This document shows, in pieces, positions 44,917 through 54,029 of a stretch of 64,000 nt of DNA. Position 1 is the stretch's first letter. Every line of letters starts with the position of its first letter. The notes under the pieces were generated by a model that was not told where the DNA came from, ran no database searches, and was given only the letters and a program-made list of their open reading frames with translations. A program made the position numbers and the translations under genes. Origin of the DNA: Cyanobacteria bacterium SBLK (GTDB lineage: Bacteria > Cyanobacteriota > Cyanobacteriia > Cyanobacteriales > Spirulinaceae); contig JAGHZQ010000069.1 in assembly GCA_017746715.1 (NCBI GenBank), forward strand, positions 1 to 64,000, in the 5' to 3' direction.

Positions 44917-46248
44917 ATGCCAACACCATCTTTTTCCATCGAAGCCCGAGAAAACGATCGCCTGTCTCAAGCCGTCGAATTCAATACATCGTCCAACTCC
45001 CTCGAGTTCGAGGTTGAAGGCATAGACGCGATGGAAACAACAGCCAAGCGCTCCAATCGCAACACCACCGATCTAGTGCGCTTATATTTAACGGAAATCG
45101 GTCGAGTTCCCCTATTAAAGCGCGATGAAGAAGTCGCCGAAGCCCAAATCATTCAACGTTATGTCGGCTTGTTGGACTTGCGCCGCGAAATGTCCGCACG
45201 AGCCGCGCAACCGGAATTATATCTCACTTTAAAAATTCTTTTTGCTTCTACTGGAGCCGTCGAAACGGAGCAAGCGCTCTGGCTGTTGTATCTTCTCTAT
45301 CGCCATCAAGCGAATGTCATGCACCGCTTTGTAACGGCGATCGAAGCTCACGATCGCCTCGCGTCTCAATTGGGTCATCGTCCATCTTGGGAACGTTGGG
45401 CAAAAACGGTGGATCTCGATGTGGTGACTTTAAAGGCGCATCTCGCTTCCGGGAAGGCGTATTGGGCAATGCTGGCAAAGTTGGAGGTCAAAGAACTCGA
45501 AGACCTGCAAAAGTCCGGTATCCGTGCCAAGGAACACATGATCAAGGCAAACTTGCGTTTGGTGGTTTCCGTGGCCAAGAAATATCAAAATCGCGGTTTG
45601 GAACTGTTGGATTTAATCCAAGAAGGAACTCTCGGTTTGGAACGTGCCGTCGAGAAGTTCGATCCTACCAAAGGCTATCGCTTCAGCACCTATGCCTACT
45701 GGTGGATTCGTCAGGGGATTACTCGGGCGATCGCCACTCAAAGCCGCACCATTCGCCTCCCAGTTCACATTACCGAGAAGTTGAACAAAATTAAGAAGGC
45801 ACAGCGCAAGATTTCTCAAGAGAAGGGACGCACGGCGAAAACCGAGGATATTGCCAAGGAATTGGATATGACCCCGGATCAGGTGCGAGAAGTTCTCTTG
45901 CGGGTACCGCGATCGGTTTCTTTGGAAATTAAGGTCGGGAAGGAGAAGGATACGGAGTTAGGGGATTTATTGGAAACCGAGGAAGCCTCTCCCGAAGACA
46001 ATTTGATGCGGGAAGCCTTAATGCGAGAATTACAAAATCTGCTTTCGGATTTGACGACGCGGGAACGAGAAGTGATTCAATTGCGCTACGGTTTAAAAAC
46101 CGGAAGCCCTTATTCCCTCGCAGAAATCGGTCGCGCTTTAGAATTATCCCGCGAGCGAGTCCGACAAATTGAAGCCAAGGCGTTACAAAAGTTACGCCAG
46201 CCCAAGCGTCGCAATCGCGTCCGGGATTATTTGGAAGCGATTCAATAA
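44917..46248 (+). CDS. sigC: group 2 RNA polymerase sigma factor, SigC-like
   Basis: A 443-residue sigma-70 factor. Region 1.2 (DLVRLYLTEIGRVPLLKRDEE) is followed by region 2 (NLRLVVSVAKKYQNRGLELLDLIQEGTLGLERAVEKFD and YAYWWIRQGITRAI), region 3 and region 4 (TREREVIQLRYGL, LSRERVRQIEAKAL). It lacks region 1.1, and the insert with HRPSWERWAKT resembles SigC. GAGAAG precedes the ATG. An internal start at residue 39 (MDAMETT) is possible. SigC takes part in stress and stationary-phase control. Confidence 0.8.
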   Translation: MPTPSFSIEARENDRLSQAVEFNTSSNSLEFEVEGIDAMETTAKRSNRNTTDLVRLYLTEIGRVPLLKRDEEVAEAQIIQRYVGLLDLRREMSARAAQPELYLTLKILFASTGAVETEQALWLLYLLYRHQANVMHRFVTAIEAHDRLASQLGHRPSWERWAKTVDLDVVTLKAHLASGKAYWAMLAKLEVKELEDLQKSGIRAKEHMIKANLRLVVSVAKKYQNRGLELLDLIQEGTLGLERAVEKFDPTKGYRFSTYAYWWIRQGITRAIATQSRTIRLPVHITEKLNKIKKAQRKISQEKGRTAKTEDIAKELDMTPDQVREVLLRVPRSVSLEIKVGKEKDTELGDLLETEEASPEDNLMREALMRELQNLLSDLTTREREVIQLRYGLKTGSPYSLAEIGRALELSRERVRQIEAKALQKLRQPKRRNRVRDYLEAIQ

Positions 46249-46265
46249 ACAAAATTTAGAACTTT

Positions 46266-46299
46266 GGGGACGTAGAATTTGCGTCCCCGCAATGTTTTT
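46266..46299 (+). terminator. terminator after the sigma factor gene
   Basis: GGGGACG and CGTCCCC arms (46266-46272, 46282-46288) followed by GCAATGTTTTT, 18 bp after the stop. Confidence 0.65.
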
Positions 46300-46609
46300 A
46301 AGGGCGATCGCGGGATTCCAACGACGGAGTAGATTGCCCGTTTTTATTTAGGATTATTAGCGCGATATTTTTAGCATCAAAAACCAATAAATTTAGGCGA
46401 TATTTATTAACAATTAACGTTCCAATCGGTTCGGAAAAAATCCCTTGATACGTTGCCCTAGGAATTGCCAAATACAACAAACAATCCTCTCGTACTTCCT
46501 CCAAAACCGCCCGATAAAGCAAATATTGCCCTAACGCCTGCTCTAAATCGGCGATCGCCGAACGACTGGTAAATCCTTTAATTTTAAACTTTCTAACCCA
46601 AGTCATCAA
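46298..46609 (-). pseudogene. truncated XisH-like protein
   Basis: A 103-residue frame whose first 60 residues match the C-terminal part of XisH-type proteins (fdxN element excision controlling factor): IKGFTSRSAIADLEQALGQYL and CLLYLAIPRATYQGIF. The normal N-terminal nuclease-like part of about 60 residues is missing, and the xisI partner that usually follows is absent. I regard it as a remnant. Confidence 0.65.
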
Positions 46610-46649
46610 AAATTAGTCTTGCCCGAGGCGATCGCTTCCTTTAAATCAA

Positions 46650-46676
46650 GAAAACCCCTGCATAACAAGGGTTTTC
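46650..46676 (-). terminator. terminator after leuA
   Basis: GAAAACCC and GGGTTTTC arms (46650-46657, 46669-46676), about 25 bp after the leuA stop. Read from the minus strand, it ends in TTTTCTTGATTT. Confidence 0.6.
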
Positions 46677-46700
46677 CAGTAAATTTCTCCTCGTGGGAGC

Positions 46701-48302
46701 TTAAACCATTGCTCCTTGAGGATGAATGCGTTCTTTGTTCTGCATCGACGCACAGAGACGATTTAACGCACTCACGTAGGCGCGAGCAGAAGCCACGATA
46801 ATATCGGTATTCGCCGCATGACCTGAATAGGTGCGCTCTTCGTGACGCAGGCGAATGGTGACTTCTCCCATTGCATCGATCCCCTCGGTAACGGATTTCA
46901 CCGAATATTCGATCAACTCGTTGGGAATATCCACCACGCGATTAATTGCCTTATAAACCGCATCTACCGGACCCGTCCCGATCGCTGCGTCGCTCAATTC
47001 TTCCCCTTCGGGAGTCAAAAGCGTCACCGTCGCCGTGGGTTTGGCGCGATCGCCGCAGGAAACCTGTACGAATTCGAGGCGATACAACTCCGGCACCCGT
47101 TGGATCTCGTCATTAACAATCGCTTCGATATCGAGATCGGAAATTTCTTTCTTTTTATCGGCCACATCTTTAAAGCGCAAAAAGGCTTTATTGAGTTCCG
47201 TTTCCGAAAGATCGAAACCCAAAGTTTCGAGGCGATCGCGGAAAGCATGACGACCGGAATGCTTGCCCAAAACAATCAGATTTTGCGTTAAACCAATGGA
47301 TTCTGCATCCATTATCTCGTAAGTGAGCTTGTTCTTTAGTACCCCATCTTGGTGAATGCCGGATTCGTGAGCGAAAGCATTGGCACCGACGATCGCTTTA
47401 TTGGGCTGCACCGACATTCCCGTCAGATTGGAGACTAAACGAGAGGTTTTCGCAATTTGGGTCGTGTCGATATTGGTGAGAGGCGCGGTAGATTCTACAG
47501 GACGACCGAGGAAGGGGTTGTAGTATTGACGGCGGACGTATAACGCCATCACCAACTCTTCAAGGGCTGCATTTCCCGCCCGTTCCCCAATGCCGTTAAT
47601 GGTACATTCAAGCTGGCGAGCGCCATTTTTCACCGCTTCGAGGAAGTTCGCCACCGCCAAACCCAGATCGTTGTGACCGTGGACGGAAATAATGGCTTGG
47701 TCGATATTGGGCACATTTTCCTTAATGCCGCGAATAATTGCGCCGAATTCCACTGGGGTAATATAACCCACTGTATCGGGAATATTAATCGTTGTTGCTC
47801 CAGCCGCGATCGCCGCCTCCAAGACCCGATACATGAACTCCGGATCGCTGCGAGCGGCATCTTCCGGGGAGAATTCTACATCATCGGTGAAAGTTTTGGC
47901 ATAAGCCACCATTTCCGGGACAATATCCAAGACTTCTTGGCGAGTCTTTCTAAGTTTGTATTGCAAATGAATGTCAGAGGTGGCAATAAAGGTATGAATG
48001 CGACCTTTGGCTGCCGGTTTAATCGCTTCTCCCGCTCGAGCGATATCATCTTTTCTAGCACGAGCGAGACCGCAGATCGTCGGACCGTCTTCCGTCCCCA
48101 CAGTATCGGCAATTTTTTGAACCGCTTCAAAATCGCCGTTACTGGCTCTGGGGAATCCGGCTTCGATGATATCCACACCCAGACGTGCCAGCGATCGCGC
48201 AATGGTCAGCTTTTCTTCAACATTCAGGGTTGCTCCGGGGGATTGTTCGCCGTCGCGGAGGGTTGTATCGAAGATCAGGATGCGGTCTTGTTCGTTGCTC
48301 AT
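46701..48302 (-). CDS. leuA: 2-isopropylmalate synthase
   Basis: A 533-residue enzyme of leucine synthesis joining acetyl-CoA and 2-oxoisovalerate. The start carries [14 protein letters not shown] (metal-binding Asp and the substrate loop), [12 protein letters not shown] holds the metal histidines, and GIGERAGNA follows. The C-terminal leucine-binding regulatory domain (about 400-533) is present, so feedback inhibition is expected. Length normal. leuB and leuCD are not adjacent. Confidence 0.96.
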   Translation of the reverse strand: MSNEQDRILIFDTTLRDGEQSPGATLNVEEKLTIARSLARLGVDIIEAGFPRASNGDFEAVQKIADTVGTEDGPTICGLARARKDDIARAGEAIKPAAKGRIHTFIATSDIHLQYKLRKTRQEVLDIVPEMVAYAKTFTDDVEFSPEDAARSDPEFMYRVLEAAIAAGATTINIPDTVGYITPVEFGAIIRGIKENVPNIDQAIISVHGHNDLGLAVANFLEAVKNGARQLECTINGIGERAGNAALEELVMALYVRRQYYNPFLGRPVESTAPLTNIDTTQIAKTSRLVSNLTGMSVQPNKAIVGANAFAHESGIHQDGVLKNKLTYEIMDAESIGLTQNLIVLGKHSGRHAFRDRLETLGFDLSETELNKAFLRFKDVADKKKEISDLDIEAIVNDEIQRVPELYRLEFVQVSCGDRAKPTATVTLLTPEGEELSDAAIGTGPVDAVYKAINRVVDIPNELIEYSVKSVTEGIDAMGEVTIRLRHEERTYSGHAANTDIIVASARAYVSALNRLCASMQNKERIHPQGAMV

Positions 48303-48350
48303 GGTGTTTTACATCAAAGCGGATACTACATATTCTTTACAGTATAGTGT

Positions 48351-49043
48351 TTAATCCCCCCGCATTTCTCGCGCGGTAATCCCCATTGCCGTCCCCTCGG
48401 CATATTTTTTGTAGTCTTGTAGGTACAGCGTATTGGAGTTGGCGATCGCTTTGACGCTTTCTCGTTCTTTCATTTTTCCCCGCCAGCGATCGAGGTGAGG
48501 ACAAGTTGCGGGAAATTGCAGCCCGCGATACTCTTGCAGGACGATCCAACGCTCGAACCACGGATAAAACGAGATATCCACTAGCGAAAATTCCCCGAGC
48601 CAATACTCTCCATTTCCGCCCAGTTTGCCAATGCCTTCAGTTTCCATGAACTGCAAGCGATCGAGGACTTCCTGTTTCCAGTGCTGTTGCTTGTCGGGAT
48701 TCTGTGTTAGCAAGAGCTTGTAAAATGCCGGAATGAGTTTGGTATTGGCAAAATCAATCCAAATTCTCGCGATCGCTTTTTCTCCCGGTTTTTGAGGCAG
48801 GAGCGGGGGATCTCGAAAGGTTTCTTCGAGATATTCATTAATAATTGCCGACTCCCAAACTCGATCTTTTCCGTAAATCAGAACGGGAACTTTTTCATAG
48901 GGAGAAATACGAGAAAAATCAGCGGGTTTATTAGCAAGATCGATTTCTTTAAGGCTGAATTCAAGACCTTTTTCTAATAAAACCAAGCGGGTGCGATGGG
49001 CAAAAGGACATACTTTGGCGCTATAAAGTTCTAATTCCGTCAT
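48351..49043 (-). CDS. glutathione S-transferase family protein
   Basis: A 230-residue GST. An N-terminal thioredoxin-like domain with CPFAHRTRLVLLEKG and the cis-proline region KVPVLIYG is followed by a helical C-terminal domain. It resembles the omega/beta-like GSTs of cyanobacteria, with a cysteine at the active-site position. The ATG at 49043 (MTELELYSAK) fits the family; the longer open frame to 49175 has no support. Confidence 0.85.
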   Translation of the reverse strand: MTELELYSAKVCPFAHRTRLVLLEKGLEFSLKEIDLANKPADFSRISPYEKVPVLIYGKDRVWESAIINEYLEETFRDPPLLPQKPGEKAIARIWIDFANTKLIPAFYKLLLTQNPDKQQHWKQEVLDRLQFMETEGIGKLGGNGEYWLGEFSLVDISFYPWFERWIVLQEYRGLQFPATCPHLDRWRGKMKERESVKAIANSNTLYLQDYKKYAEGTAMGITAREMRGD

Positions 49044-49204
49044 GAATATCCAAAAACTTTGTTCGACGAGTAAGATAACTCGTGTTCGAGCATAAAGCAA
49101 AAGACAATTCGCAATTGTGTCAGAATACCTCTTCGATACCCATAGACCCTCGTTAAGAGATTGTTCGTAAACCAATCGTAAGGTGTGTTAGCGTAATGGA
49201 ATGG

Positions 49205-49245
49205 AGCGTAAGGCACCAGCAGTCTAAAAGTTGGTGCCTTACGCT
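49205..49245. repeat. perfect inverted repeat, MITE- or REP-like
   Basis: AGCGTAAGGCACCA and TGGTGCCTTACGCT (14-bp arms, 13-nt loop), followed by GTCGCTAAC. The GCGTTA/ACGCTGTCGCTA motifs recur at 11340-11366 and 12565-12590, suggesting a dispersed family. It is the only structure of note in 49044-49386. Confidence 0.7.
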
Positions 49246-49386
49246 GTCGCTAACTGAACTCTACTTGCTTAATTTTTATTTTATAAACAATCTCTAAAAT
49301 AGACTAATTTTTGAACTGATAATTTTGAATTGACGTACGATCGCCGATAATGCTAAATTATAAAACCGATATGACTGCAAGTATCT

Positions 49387-50526
49387 ATGATTTCTCTCAA
49401 ACGCGATCGCTTTTTTATTCGTATCGGCAAATACACCCTCTTTTTTCTTTTTGTTTTTTGTTTCAGTTGGGGAAATAGCAGCGCGATCGCGCAAGTCGAA
49501 ATCGATTTACCCTTACCCGAACCCCCTCAACCGCCTCCCCCGCAATTTATTTTTCCCGAAGCAGAGACGATCGCCATTAAAGCCGTTGGAGATACAATCC
49601 TCGGAACCAATTTTCCCAGCAACCAACTCCCCGCCAATCCCGCAAGTTTATTTAATAACGTACAATCTCTTTTGATGGGGGCTGATTTTCTCTTTGGGAA
49701 TTTTGAAAGTACGATTACCACTTATCCCAACAGTGCAAAAGTCCCCGTATCGGGACGAGTTTATGCCTTTCGCAGTCCTCCCAGTCATGCAAAGGTTTTA
49801 CAACAAGCAGGGTTTCATATTCTCAGTGTTGCTAACAACCATTCCCACGATTTTACCCAGCAGGGATTCCGCGATACCATGCGCTACATTCAAGCGGAAG
49901 GAATGCAAGCTGTAGGCGCAAAAGGACAAATCGTTTATACAGAAGCCAATAGGATTAAAGTGGCTTGGATCGGGTTTAGTTATTTAGGCTATCATAACTC
50001 ATTAAATAATCTCGGACAAGCGGCTGCTTTGGTCAAACAAGCCGATGCCAATGCCGATATTATTATTATTTCCGTTCATGCAGGAGCGGAGGGAAGTAAC
50101 GCCCTTCACGTTCGCAACCAAACGGAAACATTTTATAGTGAAAATCGTGGTAATATGGTACGCTTTTCTCGCGCGATGATAGACAATGGTGCCGATTTAA
50201 TTTTGGGTCACGGTCCCCACGTTCCCAGAGCGATCGAGCTTTATCGAGAACGATTAGTCGCCTATTCTTTGGGTAATTTTATCGGTTATCGAACTCTCAG
50301 TGCGAGCGGACCCAAGGGATATTCTTTGATTTTAGAAGTGCAATTGGATCGAGAAGGAAAACTCATACAAGGCAATATTATTCCTTTGCATTTAAATGGG
50401 GAAGCGATTCCCTTTCCCGATCCGGAAAAACGCACGATCGCTCTCATGCAAAGATTGACTCGCAGCGATTTTCCCAATACACCCATCGCGATCGATGCTA
50501 ACGGCAATCTGATCTTCAAGAATTAA
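49387..50526 (+). CDS. CapA family protein
   Basis: A 379-residue exported protein. A signal peptide (about 1-36, ending AIA) and a proline-rich stretch (PEPPQPPPPQ) precede a CapA/metallophosphatase-like domain: AVGDTILGTNFP, ADFLFGNFEST, LSVANNHSHDF, VHAGAEGS and GHGPHVPRA. CapA proteins take part in poly-gamma-glutamate or capsule formation, but the substrate in cyanobacteria is unknown. The gene converges with pepP. Confidence 0.88.
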   Translation: MISLKRDRFFIRIGKYTLFFLFVFCFSWGNSSAIAQVEIDLPLPEPPQPPPPQFIFPEAETIAIKAVGDTILGTNFPSNQLPANPASLFNNVQSLLMGADFLFGNFESTITTYPNSAKVPVSGRVYAFRSPPSHAKVLQQAGFHILSVANNHSHDFTQQGFRDTMRYIQAEGMQAVGAKGQIVYTEANRIKVAWIGFSYLGYHNSLNNLGQAAALVKQADANADIIIISVHAGAEGSNALHVRNQTETFYSENRGNMVRFSRAMIDNGADLILGHGPHVPRAIELYRERLVAYSLGNFIGYRTLSASGPKGYSLILEVQLDREGKLIQGNIIPLHLNGEAIPFPDPEKRTIALMQRLTRSDFPNTPIAIDANGNLIFKN

Positions 50527-50555
50527 TCAAAACACTTAAAACGATCCTAAAAGAA

Positions 50556-51875
50556 TTAAATTTTTTGCATTTCAGCAACGGATTTAGGAACGTCAGACGT
50601 TAACACCTCGCAACCATTTTGAGTCACTAAAACATCATCCTCGATGCGAACGCCGATACCATGCCAGCGATCGGGGATTTCGGGTTGTTCTTCTGCGGGT
50701 TTAATATGAGGAGAAATGTAAATTCCCGGTTCTACTGTCAAGATGTGACCGGGTTCCAAAATCACCGATTGTTCTTCTCCATGTTGATAAATTCCTGCAT
50801 CGTGAACGTCTAAACCCAACCAATGTCCCGTTCGGTGCATGTAAAAAGGTTTGTATTTTTCTTCTTCAACAATTTGCTCGAAATCTCCTTTTAAGAGTCC
50901 CAAATCGAGCAATCCTCCCACTAAAACGCAGACTGCTGTATCGTGAATGGTTTTATAGTCATTTCCCGGTTTGACTTGAGAAATAGCTTGTAATTGTGCC
51001 TCTAAAACCAACTCGTAAATAATTTGTTGTTCTTTGCTAAAAGGCGCGCCCACTGAAAAAGTACGGGTAATATCGCTGTTATAATAATGATACGAACACC
51101 CGGCATCGATTAATAACAAATCTCCTTGTTGAATTTGACGATTGTTCTCGACATAGTGCAAAATACAAGCATTTTCTCCCGAAGCCACAATCGAAGGATA
51201 AGCAATATCCATACCGTGAGATTTAAATGTATATTCGATTTCGGCTTGAATTTGATATTCGCAAACCCCCGGTTTGGCAAATTCTAACGCGCGGTTGTGA
51301 GCTTCTGCGGCTACTTTTGCTGCTTTGCGAACGAGTTCGATTTCTGCCTCGCTTTTAATTTGACGCAAGGGGTGAAGCGTTGGGTTGCTATCTTCGATCG
51401 CGATGGGGCCTTTTCCTCGTTTGGGATATTGCTGAATAAAGTGCTTCCAATGACGAACGATCTTGTTATTAAACGCCTCATCGCGTCCCAAATGATAATA
51501 AATGCGATCGGCATTTTTGAGGTATTCGGGGAGTTTCTCATTCAGTTCGTTAATAGGAAACACCTCATCCGCATCATATTGTTCTTTGGCTTTCTCGACT
51601 CCCGTGCGATACCCCGTCCAAGTTTCCTTTTCCAAATCTTTCGGTTGGACGAAAAGAACGAACTTGTGTTCTTCATGGTGAGGCGCAAGGACGACCACCG
51701 CCCCCGGTTCGTCAAATCCCGTTAAATAGAAAAAATCACTCTCTTGACGAAAAGGATATTCGACATCGTGGTGCATGACCGAAAGGGGTGCACTGGCAAA
51801 AATAGCCGTACCCTTGCCAATTTTGTCCGTGAAGCGATCGCGCCTGCGGCGATATTCTGCTGCATCTATGGTCAT
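50556..51875 (-). CDS. pepP: Xaa-Pro aminopeptidase P
   Basis: A 439-residue M24B metallopeptidase. An N-terminal creatinase-like domain precedes the pita-bread fold with dinuclear metal ligands in DAGCSYHYYNSDITRTF, HRTGHWLGLDVHD and LTVEPGIYI, with the last glutamate in RIEDDVLVT. It removes N-terminal residues before proline. The length is typical. No operon partner. Confidence 0.94.
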   Translation of the reverse strand: MTIDAAEYRRRRDRFTDKIGKGTAIFASAPLSVMHHDVEYPFRQESDFFYLTGFDEPGAVVVLAPHHEEHKFVLFVQPKDLEKETWTGYRTGVEKAKEQYDADEVFPINELNEKLPEYLKNADRIYYHLGRDEAFNNKIVRHWKHFIQQYPKRGKGPIAIEDSNPTLHPLRQIKSEAEIELVRKAAKVAAEAHNRALEFAKPGVCEYQIQAEIEYTFKSHGMDIAYPSIVASGENACILHYVENNRQIQQGDLLLIDAGCSYHYYNSDITRTFSVGAPFSKEQQIIYELVLEAQLQAISQVKPGNDYKTIHDTAVCVLVGGLLDLGLLKGDFEQIVEEEKYKPFYMHRTGHWLGLDVHDAGIYQHGEEQSVILEPGHILTVEPGIYISPHIKPAEEQPEIPDRWHGIGVRIEDDVLVTQNGCEVLTSDVPKSVAEMQKI

Positions 51876-52022
51876 TTTGCTGAAATAGGCAACGTCAATC
51901 TCATTTAATCCTTCCTATTTTAAGCGCTCTTTGCGCGAATGCTCAAATCTCGCCGCGATCGCACATTCTGTTTTAGAATGGTGAAGAATTGTAAACATTT
52001 CCCCAACAAAGGACAAGCGGCC

Positions 52023-52229
52023 ATGACAACCTCCGAAGTTCCCCAACCCGAAACGACTTCTTCAACCCCCGAACCCACCGTTCCCCCCGACTTACTCGAA
52101 CCCAAATTCGGTTTTAATGACTATGCAGAACGCTTAAACGGTCGTGCGGCCATGATCGGTTTTTCTCTAGCCCTCCTCATTGAAGTGCTGACGGGTCAAG
52201 GATTATTAGCTTGGTTGGGCTTGCAGTAA
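52023..52229 (+). CDS. high-light-inducible (one-helix) protein
   Basis: A 68-residue Hli/SCP protein. An N-terminal Thr/Pro-rich segment leads to the chlorophyll-binding helix with GFNDYAERLNGRAAMIGFSL, the Elip/Hlip signature with Glu, Asn and Arg ligands. It protects photosystems during pigment assembly or high light. ATG at 52023 with AAAGGA upstream; the longer frame to 51939 lies in the promoter. It has no adjacent operon partner. Confidence 0.93.
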   Translation: MTTSEVPQPETTSSTPEPTVPPDLLEPKFGFNDYAERLNGRAAMIGFSLALLIEVLTGQGLLAWLGLQ

Positions 52230-52264
52230 AGCGATCGCAACAATATTTAACATTACGGGTTTTT

Positions 52265-52405
52265 GGGTAAGGACGCTGCAAGTTGCGTCCTTATTGTTTT
52301 TGGGTAAGGACGCTGCAAGTTGCGTCCTTATTGTTTTTGGGTAAGGACGCTGCAAGTTGCGTCCTTATTGTTTTTGGGTAAGGACGCTGCAAGTTGCGTC
52401 CTTAC
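52265..52405. repeat. four 37-bp tandem repeats with hairpins
   Basis: Units start at 52265, 52302, 52339 and 52376. Each has AAGGACGC and GCGTCCTT arms around TGCAAGTT, followed by ATTGTTTTT. They could act as repeated terminators. The last unit overlaps the C-terminal codons of the gene on the minus strand. Confidence 0.9.
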
Positions 52406-53219
52406 ATTTGTCGAGTTGTAGATGGTAGCGATAAAGAGCAACAGGACGGCCAAAGGTGGAGAAATAGTCGGGATCTTGGGGTGATAGATAAATTGCCGTT
52501 ACTTGTTCTGCATCGATATTTCCCGACTCGAGCAAATGGTAGTCGGTTGTGGTCTCGACTTCATTCAAATAAATGCCCTCGGGACTGCGGAAAATCTGCT
52601 GAACGAGTTCTGTGGCGACAAATTCCGTCGGGGAAGGGATTTCCCTAGCACGTCCGGTGACTAAAGAAATTAATTGGCGATCGCCTTGCAATTGGGTGAG
52701 TTGACGATTGGGATCGCGGGGGTCTACCGTAACGGAGAGGATTTGACCCTCTCCCAAATAAGCCCTCGCAATTTCCCAGCCATTAAACTGGCGATCGGCA
52801 ACAATGGGGAAAAAATCTTGAACTAACGCAGACAATTGAGGGAATCCGAGGGGAAAACGAGAAGAGAGGGGGAAGGTTTTCTGAAAACGCACCCGAAAGC
52901 GAATGGGATGGTGGAGCAAACTTTGATTTTGGGCAAACCCCGGAGTCACGATTTCTGGGGCGAAGGGGGCGATCGCATCAATTAGGGGACTGTTAACCCG
53001 CCACGTTCCCGCCATCCAAGAAGGATACGCTAAATCCCCCCGTGCTGGGGTTACGGGGGGTTTGCTTTGCCAGTGGGGGAAATCAGCTAAGCGATCGGCA
53101 AGTCTTCCAGCAATTGCGCGATCGGGCCAAGAAAAAGATAAAACCAGAAGCAAGCAAAGCAGGATCGGGGAAAGCAATCGCCTTATCTTTAATTTTCCAG
53201 TCTTCGCGGATTTTACCAT
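52365..53219 (-). CDS. DUF6816 family exported protein
   Basis: A 284-residue protein matching the DUF6816 family, present in cyanobacteria and the thylakoid lumen of plastids. After a positively charged start and a hydrophobic segment ending SWPDRAIA, blocks LAYPSWMAGTWRVNS and FPLSSRFPLGFPQ appear. The last 13 residues (CKDATCSVLTQKQ) are encoded by the 37-bp repeat. The ATG at 53219 overlaps the ferredoxin stop by 7 bp; a TTG at 53231 is less likely. Confidence 0.8.
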   Translation of the reverse strand: MVKSAKTGKLKIRRLLSPILLCLLLVLSFSWPDRAIAGRLADRLADFPHWQSKPPVTPARGDLAYPSWMAGTWRVNSPLIDAIAPFAPEIVTPGFAQNQSLLHHPIRFRVRFQKTFPLSSRFPLGFPQLSALVQDFFPIVADRQFNGWEIARAYLGEGQILSVTVDPRDPNRQLTQLQGDRQLISLVTGRAREIPSPTEFVATELVQQIFRSPEGIYLNEVETTTDYHLLESGNIDAEQVTAIYLSPQDPDYFSTFGRPVALYRYHLQLDKCKDATCSVLTQKQ

Positions 53220-53452
53220 AGGGGATCGCAATAGAGATTAATTTTTAACTCTCGTTCTCCGCCCGGAATTGAACTAATACAGGCGCAGATGGCGGTACCG
53301 TCTTCTAACTCCACTTCGCAAGCATGACAAGATCCCATCAAGCATCCGGTCGGAATGGTAATTCCTGCGCGATCGGCGACGGCTAGCATGGGTTCTCCGA
53401 CTTCGGCATCTACGGTTACATTATCGGGTAAAAATTGCACGCGAACGCTCAT
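53213..53452 (-). CDS. [2Fe-2S] ferredoxin-like protein
   Basis: A 79-residue ferredoxin. Cluster ligands are in GCLMGSCHACEVELEDG (C-x4-C-x2-C) plus a distal CAC motif. It is shorter than photosynthetic PetF (about 97 residues), and the electron partner is unknown. The downstream gene overlaps its end, so the two are coupled, which may link the ferredoxin to the DUF6816 protein. Confidence 0.85.
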   Translation of the reverse strand: MSVRVQFLPDNVTVDAEVGEPMLAVADRAGITIPTGCLMGSCHACEVELEDGTAICACISSIPGGERELKINLYCDPLW

Positions 53453-53656
53453 TATTATTATTTTTCGGTAGATCTAATTTTAATTTAACATTTCTCGCGG
53501 TTTCTTTCGGCCCTCGAACTTTTCTATCGAGAAGGAAATGCGATCGGTAAAACCACCTAAATTTTCGAGTTTTCTACCCCTCATTCATAACACGAGAGAA
53601 AACTCTCTCATTCTTAGCGAGAAATTTTTAAATTCATCCAGATTGTGCCAAGAAAA

Positions 53657-53686
53657 TCCGTATCAGGTAATAGAACCCGATACGGA
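53657..53686 (+). promoter_or_regulatory. inverted repeat covering the patX ribosome-binding site
   Basis: TCCGTATC (53657-53664) and GATACGGA (53679-53686) are perfect 8-bp arms with a 14-nt loop. The right arm contains the GGA of the Shine-Dalgarno GGAG (53684-53687), 8 nt before the ATG. In RNA it could limit translation; in DNA it could be an operator. Confidence 0.5.
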
Positions 53687-53695
53687 GTTTAGATT

Positions 53696-53971
53696 ATGTT
53701 CAACAACACTACTTTACTGCTCATCTTGAGCTTTGTCGCTATTTTTCCTTTCCAAAAGGCTAATGCGATCGATACCGATGCGATCGTAGCGACGCAAAAC
53801 CCCGTTGAATTCTCTACCTTGGATTCTCCAGCCAATACAGAGCCCAATTGCGATCGCGGTAGCGGACGACTCCATTGCTATAAAACAGAAACGCAACAAT
53901 TCAACAAGGAGCGGGGAAGTGGACGAATTAACACTGAGGAACAAACTTATAAAAAAAGCCTGCATCGCTAA
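53696..53971 (+). CDS. patX: PatX-like precursor with two RGSGR pentapeptides
   Basis: A 91-residue protein with a signal peptide (about 1-24, ending ANA) and two RGSGR motifs, residues 54-58 (context CDRGSGRLHCY) and 73-77 (NKERGSGRINT). RGSGR is the active pentapeptide of PatS and of PatX, small precursors that antagonise the HetR regulator of differentiation in filamentous cyanobacteria; PatX-type genes also occur in filamentous strains without heterocysts. The first motif, CDRGSGR, closely recalls PatS (CDERGSGR). Two cysteines flank it. A good GGAG lies 8 nt upstream and a strong terminator follows. Processing and activity are inference. Confidence 0.82.
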   Translation: MFNNTTLLLILSFVAIFPFQKANAIDTDAIVATQNPVEFSTLDSPANTEPNCDRGSGRLHCYKTETQQFNKERGSGRINTEEQTYKKSLHR

Positions 53972-53995
53972 TTTCAGTCCATAACCCCAATCATC

Positions 53996-54022
53996 AGGGA
54001 CACGAAAAAGTGTCCCTTTTTT
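53996..54022 (+). terminator. intrinsic terminator of patX
   Basis: AGGGACAC and GTGTCCCT arms with a GAAAAA loop and a T-run, 25 bp after the stop. It sits between convergent patX and murJ. Confidence 0.92.
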
Positions 54023-54029
54023 ATTGGGT

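Noticed and set aside
44714-45025. A 103-residue open frame overlapping the sigma factor start
   Set aside because: It is in a different frame from the clearly conserved sigma factor and has no support of its own.
52265-52405. 37-bp tandem repeats as a possible CRISPR array
   Set aside because: Repeats are directly adjacent without unique spacers, each is a hairpin, and no cas genes are near.
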